Source: Streptomyces specialis
GTDB lineage: Bacteria; Actinomycetota; Actinomycetes; Streptomycetales; Streptomycetaceae
Direction of reading: 5' to 3'
Assembly (NCBI RefSeq): GCF_001493375.1
Contig: NZ_LN929895.1
Span: forward strand, 647,485 to 711,484
DNA length: 64,000 nucleotides
Part shown: positions 51,940-61,664 of the stretch, piece after piece
How positions within the stretch are numbered: position 1 is the first letter of the stretch
How the letters are laid out: each line of letters starts with the position of its first letter
Made by a program: the position numbers and the translations under genes
Notes under the pieces: model-generated
Databases searched by the model: none
The model's input: only the letters and a program-made list of their open reading frames with translations
Told to the model about the DNA's origin: nothing

Positions 51940-52677
51940 TCACACCGTCCCCGGGACGTCCAGGACCGAGTCCCGGGGAACGGGCCCGCGCCGTTTCGCG
52001 CCGCCCGCGCGGGTCCACGGGGTGATCAGCCGCTGCACGGTCAGCAGCGCCACGTCGGCCAGCACGGCGAGGGCGACGCACAGCGCCGAGGCGGTGAGCA
52101 CCTGAGCCTTGAAGTAGCTGTGCATGCCGCTGTAGATGAGGTTGCCGAGGCCGCCGTAGCCGACGATGGCGCCGACCGTGGTCAGGGAGACGGCGGAGAC
52201 GGTCGCGATCCTTATGCCGGCCATCAGGGCGGGCAGCGCGAGGGGCAGCTCGATCGCGAACAGCATGCGCCCGCGGCCGTAGCCGAGTCCGACGGCGGCC
52301 TCGCGGGCCTCCTCGGGAACGGACTGGAGGCCGGTCAGCATGTTCCGCACCAGGATCGTCAGCGAGTAGAGCACCAGACCGCAGATGACGACCGACATCG
52401 AGATGCCGAAGACGGGGAGCAGCAGGGCGTACATCGCTAGCGTCGGCACGGTGTAGAGGACGGTGGTCAGGCCCAGGATGCCGCCGGCCGCGAACCGCCA
52501 GCGGCGGGCGAGGAGCGCGAGCGGCAGGGCGACGAGGACGGCGATGGCGACGGCGGTGACCGTGATCAGGACGTGCTCCACGGTGGCGTCGGTCAGTTCC
52601 TCGGCGCGGCTGCTCACATATTCACCGCAGATCCACTCGTTCGCCGTAAGACAGCTTTCGGCAGTGGCCGCACTCAT
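51940..52677 (-). CDS. Glycine betaine/choline-type ABC permease, subunit 2
   Basis: A 245-residue permease. The N-terminal part before helix 1 (CLTANEWICGEYVSSRAEELTDAT) is typical of the OpuBB group. The EAA loop is REAAVGLGYGRGRMLFAIELPLALPALMAGIRIATV in its normal place. It is the first gene of the leftward unit. A TAGGGT -10 (minus strand, 52691-52686) ends eight bases before ATG 52677, so the mRNA may be leaderless. Only 32 bases separate it from the ATPase gene on the other strand. Confidence 0.87.
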   Translation of the reverse strand: MSAATAESCLTANEWICGEYVSSRAEELTDATVEHVLITVTAVAIAVLVALPLALLARRWRFAAGGILGLTTVLYTVPTLAMYALLLPVFGISMSVVICGLVLYSLTILVRNMLTGLQSVPEEAREAAVGLGYGRGRMLFAIELPLALPALMAGIRIATVSAVSLTTVGAIVGYGGLGNLIYSGMHSYFKAQVLTASALCVALAVLADVALLTVQRLITPWTRAGGAKRRGPVPRDSVLDVPGTV

Positions 52678-52709
52678 GTTCCGACACCCTAGCCGCTGAA
52701 TCTGACAAC

Positions 52710-54121
52710 ATGATGAACATGCTGCGCTTCGAGCACGTGTCCAAGCGGTACCCCGACGGGACCGTGGCCGTGGACGACCTCGACCTCGATGTGGCGGAGG
52801 GCGAGCTGGTCACCCTGGTCGGCCCCTCCGGCTGCGGCAAGACCACCACCATGAAGATGGTCAACCGCCTGGAGGAGCCCACCGAGGGCCGCGTCCTGCT
52901 CGACGGGCAGGACGTCGCCTCCTACGACCCGGTGAAGCTGCGCCGCCGCATCGGCTACGTGATCCAGCAGGTCGGCCTCTTCCCGCACCGGACCGTGCTC
53001 GACAACACCGCCACCGTCCCGCTGCTGCTCGGCCGGCGGCGCGCGGACGCCCGCAGGCGGGCGGCGGAACTGCTGGAACTGGTCGGCCTGGACCCGTCGG
53101 TGTACGGGAGCCGCTACCCGGACCAGCTCTCCGGCGGCCAGCGGCAACGGGTCGGCGTGGCGCGGGCGCGGGCGGCGGCCCCGCCGGTGCTGCTGATGGA
53201 CGAGCCGTTCGGCGCGGTGGACCCGGTCACGCGGGAGCGGCTCCAGGACGAGTTCCTCGACCTCCAGGCCAAGATCCGCAAGACCATCGTGCTCGTCACC
53301 CACGACGTGACCGAGGCGGTCAAACTCGGCGACCGGATCGCCCTGTTCGGCGAGCAGGCCCGCATCGCGCAGTACGACACGCCCGCCGCGATCCTCGCCG
53401 CCCCCGCCGACGACTTCGTCGCGTCGTTCATCGGTTCGGGAGCCGCGATCCGCGGACTGCGCCTGGTGCCCGTCGGCACCCTCCCGCTGGACCCCGTCGA
53501 CGTGGTCACCGAGGATCCGGCCCGCGACGACCCGGCCCGCGAGGACATGGCCCGCGAGGACCCGGCCGGGGCCGGAGCGGAGGACGCCGGCGGTGCCCCG
53601 CGCGCCGTCCTGGTCGGCGCGGACGGCAGGCCGCGCCGCTGGCTGCGCCCGCCCGCCCGGCCCGACGCCGGCACGGACCCGGCCGCCGCCCTCGTCCGGG
53701 AGGCCCCGAGCCCCTACGACGCGCTGGGAGCCATGCCTCCTCGCTGGCGTCGGACGGGCTGCGCGGCGGGGGCGGCCGCGGGGCCTTGTCGCTGGACGGG
53801 GACGACGGCCTGCACGGCTGGCTCCCGCTGCCGGAGCCCGGCGACGGCGGCGGGGGCGGCGCGGACGCGGGGGACGGGCGGGTCGCCGACCGCGCGCGGC
53901 GGATGGAGGCGTGGCTGCCGCTGGGCTCGTCGCTGAAACAGGCGTTCTCCACGATGCTCCAGTACGACGCGGGCTGGATCGCGGTGCTCGACGAGGACGA
54001 CCGCTTCCTCGGCGTGCTGACCCCCGGCGGCCTGCACGAGGCGCTGCGGCGCTCGATCGAGGCGGACGCGCGGGCCGTGGACCGCGCGGCGGTCGAACTG
54101 GACATCGCCAAGGGCCCGTAG
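52710..54121 (+). CDS. Glycine betaine/choline-type ABC ATPase with C-terminal CBS region, apparent frameshift
   Basis: The first frame (to about 53730) encodes the ATPase: Walker A GPSGCGKTT (38-46), signature LSGGQRQRVGVARA, Walker B LLMDEPFGAVDP, H-loop LVTHDVTEA. A linker with pentapeptide repeats follows (53511-53570). The CBS-like region LGSSLKQAFSTMLQYDAGWIAVLDEDDRFLGVLTPGGLHEAL continues in the next frame and stops at 54121. A single missing base near 53731-53785 explains the change. Paired CBS domains in OpuA-type ATPases sense ionic strength or cyclic-di-AMP. Without the shift the protein would end in a nonsense Arg-rich tail. Confidence 0.78.
53511..53570 (+). repeat. Tandem 15-bp repeat in the ABC ATPase linker
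   Basis: Four units of 15 bases encode EDPAR-DDPAR-EDMAR-EDPAG. Copies differ by one to three bases. Such runs are prone to slippage and lie about 170 bases before the frameshift. Confidence 0.8.
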
Positions 54122-54129
54122 CCGGTGGC

Positions 54130-54633
54130 TCAGACGGGCGAGCCCACCGGGCCGTTCCCGCCCTCGTCGTTCTCGTCGCCGTCCGGCAGGCGGCAGACCC
54201 GTTCCAGCAGCAGGGCCGCCGCCACCACCGCGAAGCCCGCCAGCACCGCGAGCCCGGCGTACAGCGCCTGGTCCCGGCGGTTGGGCACGTCCAGCCGCTC
54301 CATCGCCAGATAGAGGCCGAACCCGCCGTACCCGCCGGCCATCAGCGCCGAGACCAGCGCGCTGGCCTGGCCGAAGACGACCGCGCGGGCCGCCATCAGC
54401 CGGTCCACCGGCCTGGCGCCCGGCCGCCGCTCGCGCTGCGCCCGCAGGCGCGCGCGCAGCGACAGGGCCGTCGCCAGCAGAGTGGCGGCGATCAGACCGA
54501 GGATGACGGGCGCGAGCAGCGGCACGGCGGGCAGCGTGTTGCCGAGGGAGTCCCACAGGCCGGCCCCCGCCCAGGCGAGCGCCGTCGCCGCCGCGAACAA
54601 GCCGGCCAGTGTCGCGATCCGCAGTTGGTTCAC
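54130..54633 (-). CDS. DUF3180 membrane protein
   Basis: A 167-residue protein with four helices (ATLAGLFAAATALAWAGAGLW; PLLAPVILGLIAATLLATALSL; AVVFGQASALVSALMAGGYGGFGLYLA; ALYAGLAVLAGFAVVAAALLL) and an acidic tail. The family is actinobacterial and is nearly always found beside folK, as here. GTG 54633 starts it, 83 bases after the folK stop on the same strand. The function is unknown. Confidence 0.85.
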   Translation of the reverse strand: MNQLRIATLAGLFAAATALAWAGAGLWDSLGNTLPAVPLLAPVILGLIAATLLATALSLRARLRAQRERRPGARPVDRLMAARAVVFGQASALVSALMAGGYGGFGLYLAMERLDVPNRRDQALYAGLAVLAGFAVVAAALLLERVCRLPDGDENDEGGNGPVGSPV

Positions 54634-54716
54634 CGCTGTGCGCGCCCCTCGTCGTGAATGGTCCGAAGTCGTAGTCTGCCGCAGCCACCCGGCTCAGGAC
54701 CCGGTCGGCCCCGGGG

Positions 54717-55325
54717 TCAGTCCGGGACGACGAGCCCGAGGTCCGACCGGAGCGTCACGCCCTGCCCCGCCACCTCCGACAGCAGCCCGGCGACCGTGCC
54801 CCGTCCGGGGACAACGGCGTCGGGCTGGACATCGTGCCACGGCGCCAGCACGAAAGCCCGTTCGTGGGCCCGTGGATGGGGCAGGGTGAGCGCCGGGTCG
54901 CCGGAGACGATGCCCTCGTACGCCACGATGTCCACGTCCAGGGTCCGCGGACCCCAGTGGCTGTGGCGGACCCGCTGGTACGCCTCCTCCACCGCGTGGG
55001 CCCGCTCCAGCAGCGAGGACGGCGGCAGCGTGGTCCGCAGCAGCACCACGGCGTTGAGGTACGCGCCCTGGGTGCCGGGCTCGACGCCCCACGGCTCGGT
55101 CTCGTAGACGGGGGAGACGGCCTTCACCTTCAGGCCCGGGGTGTCGGCGAGCGCGTCGACCGCGCCCTGAAGGGTCTCCAGGCGGTTGCCGAGGTTGCTG
55201 CCGAGGGACAGCACGGCGGTCCTGGGGTTGTGGAGCGTCGAGTCGGCGGCGTCCACCTGCCGCACGACGGACGCGGGCACCGGCTGGACGGTCGGATCGG
55301 GGGAGGACGGGGCATCGGGGGTCAT
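54717..55325 (-). CDS. folK: 2-amino-4-hydroxy-6-hydroxymethyldihydropteridine diphosphokinase
   Basis: A 202-residue HPPK. Landmarks: VLSLGSNLGNRLETLQGAVDAL, YETEPWGVEPGTQGAYLNAVV, and the signature HWGPRTLDVDIVAYE, then LPHPRAHERAFVLAPW. It transfers pyrophosphate from ATP to the pterin before FolP. About 30 extra residues precede the domain. The ATG overlaps the folB stop (ATGA, 55322-55325), so FolB and FolK are coupled. Confidence 0.94.
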   Translation of the reverse strand: MTPDAPSSPDPTVQPVPASVVRQVDAADSTLHNPRTAVLSLGSNLGNRLETLQGAVDALADTPGLKVKAVSPVYETEPWGVEPGTQGAYLNAVVLLRTTLPPSSLLERAHAVEEAYQRVRHSHWGPRTLDVDIVAYEGIVSGDPALTLPHPRAHERAFVLAPWHDVQPDAVVPGRGTVAGLLSEVAGQGVTLRSDLGLVVPD

Positions 55326-55690
55326 GCTCGGCTCCGCGTGATGGTGAGGGACACGTCGTCGAAGGGAACGGTGATCGGCGCCTCCGGCTTGTGCACCGTC
55401 ACCTCCACCTCCCGCACGGCGTCGTGCGTCAGGCAGCGGTCGGCGATGCGCTGGGCCAGCGTCTCCAGCAGGTCACAGGGCTCGCCCGCGATCAGGGCGG
55501 TGACCTCCTCGGCCACGACGCCGTAGTGCACGGTCCTGGCCAGGTCGTCGGTCTCGGCCGCGGGACGGGTGTCGAGGCCCAGGACGACATCGACGACGAA
55601 CGGTTGTCCCTCGGCACGTTCCCTCGGGAGCACGCCGTGAAAGCCTCTGGCACGCAGTCCGCGCAAGGCGATTCTGTCCACGGCGGTCAC
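55322..55690 (-). CDS. folB: Dihydroneopterin aldolase
   Basis: A 122-residue enzyme: VDRIALRGLRARGFHGVLPRERAEGQPFVVDVVL in consecutive parts, DLARTVHYGVVAEEVTALIAGEPCDLLETLA and VEVTVHKPEAPI. It cleaves dihydroneopterin to the hydroxymethyl pterin and glycolaldehyde. It starts at GTG 55690. It is divergent from folP across 145 bp, unlike the single-strand order found in S. coelicolor. Confidence 0.94.
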   Translation of the reverse strand: MTAVDRIALRGLRARGFHGVLPRERAEGQPFVVDVVLGLDTRPAAETDDLARTVHYGVVAEEVTALIAGEPCDLLETLAQRIADRCLTHDAVREVEVTVHKPEAPITVPFDDVSLTITRSRA

Positions 55691-55835
55691 TCCCTCGGTC
55701 GGGTGGCGGCGGCATGACGCCTCGGTCCGGTATTCGAATCTACCTGCGAGACCTCGACCCCCCTGTCAGCACCGTCCGCCCCGGCGGTGTTCCCGCGCGG
55801 CCCGGGGCCGGGACCGCTGCCCCTACCCTGGTGGC

Positions 55836-56708
55836 ATGAGCATCTCGCACGGCCAGGTGACCGGTCTGCCCCGGTGGGACCGCTGCGCGGTCATGGGGGT
55901 GGTCAACGTCACACCGGACTCCTTCTCCGACGGCGGGCGGGGGTTCGACGTCGAGTCCGCGGTCAAGCGCGGCCTGGATCTGGTGGCCGAGGGCGCGGAT
56001 CTCGTGGACGTCGGCGGGGAGTCGACGCGGCCCGGCGCGACGCGGGTGGACGAGGCGGAGGAGTTGCGGCGGGTCATCCCCGTGGTGCGGGAACTGGCCG
56101 GTGAGGGCGTCGTCGTCAGCGTGGACACCATGCGGGCCTCCGTCGCCGAGCGGTCGGTCGCGGCGGGCGCCCGGCTCGTCAACGACGTGAGCGGCGGACG
56201 CGCCGACGCCCGGATGGTGCCGGTGGTGGCGGACGCGGAGGTGCCGTTCGTCGTGATGCACTGGCGCGGCCAGAGCGTCGACATGAACGACCGCGCCGTA
56301 TACGGAGACGTGGTGACCGAGGTGATCGGCGAACTGCGCGCGAGCCTGGACGCCGCGGTGGCGGGCGGGATCGCGGCGGACCGGATCGTCACCGACCCCG
56401 GCCTGGGGTTCGCCAAGCGGGCCGGGCACGACCTGGCGCTGGTGGCCGCCGTGGACCGGCTGCGCGCCGAACTGGGCCTGCCGCTGCTGATCGCGGCCTC
56501 CAGAAAGCGGTTCCTGGGCCGGGTGGTGGCCCGGCCCGACGGCACCCCGCCGCCCGCCCGCGAGCGGGACGCGGCGACCGCCGCCGTCACCGCGCTGGCC
56601 GCCCGCGCGGGCGCCTGGGCGGTGCGCGTGCACGAGGTGCGGGCCAGCGCCGACGCGGTACGGGTGGTGCGGGCCGTCACCGGCGCGGGCGGGGAGGGAG
56701 CCGCGTGA
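55836..56708 (+). CDS. folP: Dihydropteroate synthase
   Basis: A 290-residue TIM-barrel enzyme that joins p-aminobenzoate to the pterin; the sulfonamide target. Landmarks: VMGVVNVTPDSFSDGG, DLVDVGGESTRPGA, SVDTMRASVAE, LVNDVSGG and the Lys/Arg motif AASRKRFLG. The stop overlaps the next gene (GTGA). In S. coelicolor folP, an NTF2-like gene, folB and folK run in one direction; here folB-folK face away. Confidence 0.94.
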   Translation: MSISHGQVTGLPRWDRCAVMGVVNVTPDSFSDGGRGFDVESAVKRGLDLVAEGADLVDVGGESTRPGATRVDEAEELRRVIPVVRELAGEGVVVSVDTMRASVAERSVAAGARLVNDVSGGRADARMVPVVADAEVPFVVMHWRGQSVDMNDRAVYGDVVTEVIGELRASLDAAVAGGIAADRIVTDPGLGFAKRAGHDLALVAAVDRLRAELGLPLLIAASRKRFLGRVVARPDGTPPPARERDAATAAVTALAARAGAWAVRVHEVRASADAVRVVRAVTGAGGEGAA

Positions 56709-57190
56709 GCGGCGCCCCGAAGGACGTCGAGGCGGTGTCCGCCGCCAACACCGCGCTGTACGACGCGCTGGAGCGCGGCGACCTGGAGGCGATGTCCGAG
56801 CAGTGGCTCGACGACGGCGTCAGCGTCGTCCACCCCGGCTGGCCGGTGATCAGCGGGCGCGGCGAGGTGATCCGTTCCTACGCGCTGATCATGGCGAACA
56901 CCGAGTACATCCAGTTCTTCCTGACCGATGTCGAGGTCTCCGTACTGGGCGACACCGCCCTGGTGACCTGCACCGAGAACATCCTCAGCGGCGGCCCCGC
57001 CGAGGCCGACGGCACCGCCGGGCCACTGGTCGGCGGGCTCGTCGTGGCGACCAACGTCTTCCGCCGCACCGGGGACGGCGCGTGGAAGCTCTGGTCGCAC
57101 CACGGCTCACCGGTGCTGATCGACGACGACGAGGAGGAAACGGACGGCGACGAGGACGCCCTCGGCACCTCCCCGGACGAGGACCTCTGA
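56705..57190 (+). CDS. NTF2/SnoaL-like domain protein
   Basis: A 161-residue protein, coupled to folP by a GTGA overlap. It has the NTF2-like fold pattern: AANTALYDALERGDLEAMSEQWLDDGVSVVHPGWPVISG at the start (in consecutive parts), VEVSVLGDTALVTCTENI in the middle and FRRTGDGAWKLWSHHGSPVL near the end, then an acidic tail. The family covers small enzymes and binding proteins. This one is regularly linked to fol genes in streptomycetes, so a role in pterin handling is possible but unproven. Confidence 0.82.
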   Translation: MSGAPKDVEAVSAANTALYDALERGDLEAMSEQWLDDGVSVVHPGWPVISGRGEVIRSYALIMANTEYIQFFLTDVEVSVLGDTALVTCTENILSGGPAEADGTAGPLVGGLVVATNVFRRTGDGAWKLWSHHGSPVLIDDDEEETDGDEDALGTSPDEDL

Positions 57191-57403
57191 CCCGGCCCGG
57201 TGCGGCAGTTGCCGGGCGTGCCTCACCGCCGTCCTGACGTGCCCGGAGTGCCGGGCGGCAGACAGGGCGCGGCGGACGCCGCAGGGGGAACGGCCCGGCC
57301 CGCGTCGTCCCCGTGCGGCCTCGTCGTGCTGACCGTCGTCCGGGCCGCCCCGGCGAGCGGCGGCGTGACGACGCCGGGTGCGAGCGCGTACGCGGGGCAC
57401 GGG

Positions 57404-58792
57404 TCAGGCCGTGTCGTTCGTGCCGTCCGTGGCCTCCGGCGCCGCCGGGGGGCCCGTCAGCCAGCGTTCCGGGGTGGCCCGGCGGCGGCTCAGGCGGGAG
57501 CGGGTGGCCTGGGCGGCGACCTCGCGGGTGGCGTGGTCGGCGTCCTGGAGGCGGGCGGTCGCCGTGCCGTTCGCGCCGTGGTCCACGTGGATGTGGGCCA
57601 GCCGCAGCTTCCGCGCCCACGGCCCCTGCGTCAGCCGCACGCTCTGCACCTTCGCGTGCGGCACGAGCGTGTGCCGCAGCCGCAGCCGGCCCTGGCGGGC
57701 CACGAACACCGCGTCCGTCACGCCGTGTCCGTAGCCGACGCGCCAGACCGGGACCGCCCAGCGGGCCCGGCGGGGCGCGCGGTGGACCGAGGCCAGGGCC
57801 TGTTCCAGGTCCACCGCGGGCAGGATGCGGCCGATCAGCGCGCCGGCCACCGCGCGGGGCGCGACCGGCAGCAGCAGGCCGCTCTCGTTGCCCGCGCCCG
57901 CGACCTCCAGCTCCACCCGGACCCAGCCGCGCGCCCGCCACAGCAGCGGCTCCACGATCCGCACCGACTGCACCCGGCCCGGCGGCACGGTGGCGTGGTC
58001 GCGCTGGAGCAGGCCGTGGTCCAGGCGCAGCCCGTCCGGTGATTCGCTGACCGTCCAGCCGTACTGCGTGAGGAAGGCGCCCAGGCTGCCCCGCCAGACC
58101 GCGGCCAGCATCGGCAGCACGACCACCAGCGCCGCGAAGAGGCTGCCGGTCGCCACCCACACCAGCGGCGCCAGGACCAGCGCCCCCAGCAGGAACCCCC
58201 ACGCGCTGCCCAGCAGCGCCAGCGCCCACGCCAGGTCCTCGGTCCGCACCCGGTACAGCGCCCGCGCCGGCGCCTCGCCCGCCGTGGGCGCCGCCTCCGG
58301 GGCGATCCCGGCGGCGCGGGCCAGCAGCTCCGCGCGCAGGTCACGCGCCTCGTTCTCGTCGAGGAACGCCAGCTCGTCCGCCGAGCCGGAGCCGACCACG
58401 TCCATCTTCAGCTTGGCCACGCCCAGCGCCCTGGCCAGCAGCGGCCGGGTGATGTCCACGGACTGGATTCGGTCCAGGCGCAGGTGCGCGCTGCGGCGGA
58501 ACAGCAGCCCGGTCCTGATGCGCAGTTCGGTGTCGGTCACCAGGTAGCGGGTGACGCGCCAGGACAGCCAGCCGTAGCCGGAGGCGCAGACCAGGACGGT
58601 GGCGACCAGCGCCAGCGACCGGCCGGTGCCGAGCGAGGCGGTCCAGGTGCGGAGCTGGTCGGCGTTCTGCGCGACGACCGCGAAGAGGCCCGCCAGCGGT
58701 GCCCATGCCCGCCGCCACGGGGTCAGCGGGTGGAGCCGCTTGCCGCTCCCGGCGGGGATGCCGTCCCCGGGCGCGGGGGGCACCGGGGTCAC
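57404..58792 (-). CDS. Large PH-domain (YdbS/YdbT-type) membrane protein
   Basis: A 462-residue membrane protein with repeated bacterial PH (DUF304) domains set between helices. The first has TDTELRIRTGLLFRRSAHLRLDRIQSVDIT, the second SPDGLRLDHGLLQRDHATVPPGRVQSVRIVEPLL and the third RQGRLRLRHTLVPHAKVQSVRLTQGP (each given in part order). In Bacillus, YdbST proteins protect against bacteriocins or affect the envelope. GTG 58792 overlaps the stop of the smaller PH-domain gene (GTGA), giving the usual YdbS-YdbT pair. Confidence 0.83.
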   Translation of the reverse strand: MTPVPPAPGDGIPAGSGKRLHPLTPWRRAWAPLAGLFAVVAQNADQLRTWTASLGTGRSLALVATVLVCASGYGWLSWRVTRYLVTDTELRIRTGLLFRRSAHLRLDRIQSVDITRPLLARALGVAKLKMDVVGSGSADELAFLDENEARDLRAELLARAAGIAPEAAPTAGEAPARALYRVRTEDLAWALALLGSAWGFLLGALVLAPLVWVATGSLFAALVVVLPMLAAVWRGSLGAFLTQYGWTVSESPDGLRLDHGLLQRDHATVPPGRVQSVRIVEPLLWRARGWVRVELEVAGAGNESGLLLPVAPRAVAGALIGRILPAVDLEQALASVHRAPRRARWAVPVWRVGYGHGVTDAVFVARQGRLRLRHTLVPHAKVQSVRLTQGPWARKLRLAHIHVDHGANGTATARLQDADHATREVAAQATRSRLSRRRATPERWLTGPPAAPEATDGTNDTA

Positions 58793-59304
58793 AGCCCCGC
58801 CGAGCGGGCCTCGCCCAGCTCGGTGAGCCGGTCGCGCAGCCGTTCCGCCTCGGCGGGGGCGAGGCCGGGGACGGTGGCGTCGGGGGCCGCCGCCGCGGGG
58901 TGGAGCTGGAGCCGGGCCAGGCCGAAGCGGCGCTCCAGCGGCCCCGACGTGACCTCCACCAGTTGCATCCGGCCGTAGGGGACGACCGTGAGCTGCCGCC
59001 ACAGGACGCCCCGGCTGATGAGGAGGTCGTCGTCGCGTTCGAGATAGCGCCAGGACCGCCAGTTGCGGCCGAGCGCCGGCCAGCTCCCGGCCGCCACCGC
59101 CACCGGCGGCACCGCGAGGAGCGACCAGAGGCCGTCCGTGAAGAGCGGCGGCAGCACGGCGGCGGCCAGCGCGGGCGGGCCCAGCCACAGGACGAGGAGC
59201 AGCCGTCGCATGCGGAGCAGGCCGGGTTCGATCGCCCGCCAGCGCTCACCGCCCGCCGCCTCGGACCCCCCGTCCGGTGCCGGTCCCTGTGCCACCGTGT
59301 CCAT
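58789..59304 (-). CDS. Small PH-domain (YdbS-type) membrane protein
   Basis: A 171-residue protein with two helices ([21 protein letters not shown] and [15 protein letters not shown]) followed by a DUF304 PH domain: [48 protein letters not shown] in order. It is translated together with the larger PH protein and probably forms a complex with it in the membrane. ATG 59304 was chosen since upstream residues are unlike coding sequence. It is divergent from nuoD2 across 64 bp. Confidence 0.83.
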   Translation of the reverse strand: MDTVAQGPAPDGGSEAAGGERWRAIEPGLLRMRRLLLVLWLGPPALAAAVLPPLFTDGLWSLLAVPPVAVAAGSWPALGRNWRSWRYLERDDDLLISRGVLWRQLTVVPYGRMQLVEVTSGPLERRFGLARLQLHPAAAAPDATVPGLAPAEAERLRDRLTELGEARSAGL

Positions 59305-59368
59305 GCCGGAAAGCTTAGAGCGGGGACGGGGGCTGGAAGAGGGCGGAGAAGGTGCGAGACTGGCGCGC

Positions 59369-60520
59369 ATGGCGGAGACGGCGCACACGACGGTCGGGAT
59401 CGGCGGGGCCGCCGAGAGCACCGACATGGTGCTGAACATCGGCCCCCAGCACCCGGCCACCCACGGTGTCCTGCGGTTGCGCCTCACGCTGGACGGGGAG
59501 CGCATCTCGCGCGCCGAGCCGGTCGTCGGCTACATGCACCGGGGCGTGGAGAAGCTTTTCGAGGCGCGTGACTACCGGCAGATCATCGTGCTGGCGAACC
59601 GGCACGACTGGCTGTCGGCGTTCTCCAACGAGCTGGGCGTGGTCCTCGCCGTCGAGCGGATGCTCGGCATGGAGGTCCCCGAGCGCGCGGTGTGGCTGCG
59701 CACGCTGCTCGCCGAGCTGAACCGGGTGCTGAACCACCTGATGTTCCTCGGCTCCTATCCGCTGGAACTGGGCGGCATCACACCGATCTTCTACTCCTTC
59801 ACCGAGCGCGAGAGCCTCCAGCAGGTGATGGAGGAGGTGTCCGGCGGCCGGATGCACTACATGTTCAACCGCGTCGGCGGCCTGAAGGAGGACCTGCCGG
59901 CCGGCTGGACCGGCCGGGCCCGGCAGGCGGTCGCGGCGGTCCGCACGCGGCTCGCGCAACTGGACGATCTGGTGCTGGGCAACGAGGTGTTCCTCGCCCG
60001 CACCACCGGCGTCGGCGTGCTCAGCCCCGAACTGGCCTGCGCCTACGGGGTGTCCGGCCCCATCGCGCGGGCCCGCGGCGTCGACTTCGACCTGCGCCGC
60101 GACGAGCCGTACCTGGCGTACGGGGAGCTGCGGGACGTGCTGCGCGTCGCCACCCGGGAGGCCGGGGACTGCCGGGCCCGGATGGAGGTGCTGTTCGAGC
60201 AGACGGCGAACGCGCTGGATCTCGCCGACGCCTGCCTCGACCGGCTCGCCGAGCTGCCGCCGGGCCCGGTGAACCAGCGGCTGCCCAAGGTGCTGAAGGC
60301 GCCGGAGGGCGCCACGTACGCCTGGACGGAGAACCCGCTGGGCGTCAACGGCTACTACCTGGTGTCGAAGGGCGAGAAGACGCCGTACCGCCTGAAGCTC
60401 CGCACCGCCTCGTACAACAACATCTCGGTGCTGGGGGAGCTGCTGCCGGGGACGCTGGTGGCCGACATGGTCGCGATCCTCGGCTCGTTCTTCTTCATCG
60501 TCGGCGACATCGACAAGTAG
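59369..60520 (+). CDS. nuoD2: Orphan NADH-quinone oxidoreductase subunit D homolog (NuoD2)
   Basis: A 383-residue protein of the 49-kDa/NuoD family. Landmarks: [56 protein letters not shown] and the C-terminal [29 protein letters not shown]. The quinone-site residues (GPQHPATHG) are kept. No other nuo gene is in the window, so this is the stand-alone copy known as NuoD2 in S. coelicolor. Arg58 in MHRG corresponds to Arg85 of mitochondrial NDUFS2, the residue methylated by NDUFAF7. A relative of that methyltransferase is encoded next door. Confidence 0.9.
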   Translation: MAETAHTTVGIGGAAESTDMVLNIGPQHPATHGVLRLRLTLDGERISRAEPVVGYMHRGVEKLFEARDYRQIIVLANRHDWLSAFSNELGVVLAVERMLGMEVPERAVWLRTLLAELNRVLNHLMFLGSYPLELGGITPIFYSFTERESLQQVMEEVSGGRMHYMFNRVGGLKEDLPAGWTGRARQAVAAVRTRLAQLDDLVLGNEVFLARTTGVGVLSPELACAYGVSGPIARARGVDFDLRRDEPYLAYGELRDVLRVATREAGDCRARMEVLFEQTANALDLADACLDRLAELPPGPVNQRLPKVLKAPEGATYAWTENPLGVNGYYLVSKGEKTPYRLKLRTASYNNISVLGELLPGTLVADMVAILGSFFFIVGDIDK

Positions 60521-60550
60521 CCGGCACGCGGCCGGCGCGGCCGGGCCGAC

Positions 60551-61624
60551 TCAGAGCGGCGGGGCGCCGATGCCCACCGGCTGGATCAGCCAGGTGAAGC
60601 CGCCGAGCCCCGCCGGGTCGGTCAGCTCCGCCGCCTCGCCCGCTGCGGCCAGCGCCCGTACGTACCCGGCGGGGTCGGCCGTGGCCATCGCCAGCGGCGG
60701 GCGCCCCCCGGTCACGCCGAGGGCGCGCAGCGCCCGGCGCTGCGGCAGCAGCACCGCGCCGGGCCCGGCGCACGCGTCCAGCGCCACGTGCGCGGTCAGG
60801 TCCCGGGTGCCGTCCGGGACGGGCGGCACCGCGCGCCCGTGCCGGTAGCCGGTGAGCGTGCCGAACGGCGGCCGGTCCGCGCGCAGGTGCGCGTAGTCCA
60901 CGGCCACCGCGAGACCCCGGGCCAGGCTGCCCACCGCCCGCGCCCACGCGAGGTCGCGCGGCAGCCCGATCTCCGCGCGGGCGCCCTCCTCGCGCGGCAG
61001 CGGCCACCAGCGGCGCAGCCCCGCCGCGTCCGGGCCGGTCACGGGCGCGCCGGGACGTTCCTCGCCGGTGGACGGGACCACCAGGACGTACCGGACCACG
61101 CCGTCACCGCCGCGCTCGGCGATGTCGAGCGGCACGTTGTCCAGCCACTCGTTGGCGAACAGCAGGCCCTCCGCGCCCGGCGGCGGCTCCGCCCGCCAGT
61201 CGATCCGGGGGTCGAGCCCCGCCGGGCGGGGGGCCCGTTCCACCGCGCACGGCCGCACCCGCGCCGCGACGGCGGGCGGCAGCGCGGCCAGCACCCCGGC
61301 GACCAGCTCGCCCCGGCCCGCACCGACGTCGGTGAACGCCAGCTCCGCCGGGCGGCCCAGCGCCTCGTCCACCCGCGTGAGCAGCTCGGCCACCGCCCGC
61401 GCGAACAGCGGCGAGGCGTGCACCGCCGTCCGGAAGTGCGCCGCCGGTGCCTCCCGCAGGAAGAACCCGTTCGGCCCGTACAGCGCCCGCTCGGCCGCCG
61501 CGCGCCAGCCGACGGCCTCGCCGGGCGTTTCCTCGGGCGCTTCGCCGTCCACGCGCCGTCCCGCCTCCCCGTTCGCCGTGTCACCGGCCTCGTCGCCCCT
61601 GACCGTCTCCACCCCACCGTCCAC
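60551..61624 (-). CDS. MidA/NDUFAF7-family methyltransferase (complex I assembly type)
   Basis: A 357-residue SAM-dependent methyltransferase of the COG1565/MidA type. Landmarks: [34 protein letters not shown] (substrate and dimer region), motif [37 protein letters not shown] (a version of the family NELLDALP motif) and [26 protein letters not shown]. In mitochondria the homolog dimethylates an Arg of NDUFS2 and is needed for complex I assembly. The converging neighbour is the NDUFS2 homolog NuoD2. About 35 charged N-terminal residues are extra; GTG 61612 is another possible start. Confidence 0.85.
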   Translation of the reverse strand: MDGGVETVRGDEAGDTANGEAGRRVDGEAPEETPGEAVGWRAAAERALYGPNGFFLREAPAAHFRTAVHASPLFARAVAELLTRVDEALGRPAELAFTDVGAGRGELVAGVLAALPPAVAARVRPCAVERAPRPAGLDPRIDWRAEPPPGAEGLLFANEWLDNVPLDIAERGGDGVVRYVLVVPSTGEERPGAPVTGPDAAGLRRWWPLPREEGARAEIGLPRDLAWARAVGSLARGLAVAVDYAHLRADRPPFGTLTGYRHGRAVPPVPDGTRDLTAHVALDACAGPGAVLLPQRRALRALGVTGGRPPLAMATADPAGYVRALAAAGEAAELTDPAGLGGFTWLIQPVGIGAPPL

Positions 61625-61664
61625 CTTGAGGAGTAGTTGAGCGCTTCACGTATCGGCCGTCCGG

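Noticed and set aside
59369..60520. Part of a nuo (complex I) operon
   Set aside because: Only a NuoD homolog is present; the neighbours are PH-domain proteins and a methyltransferase.
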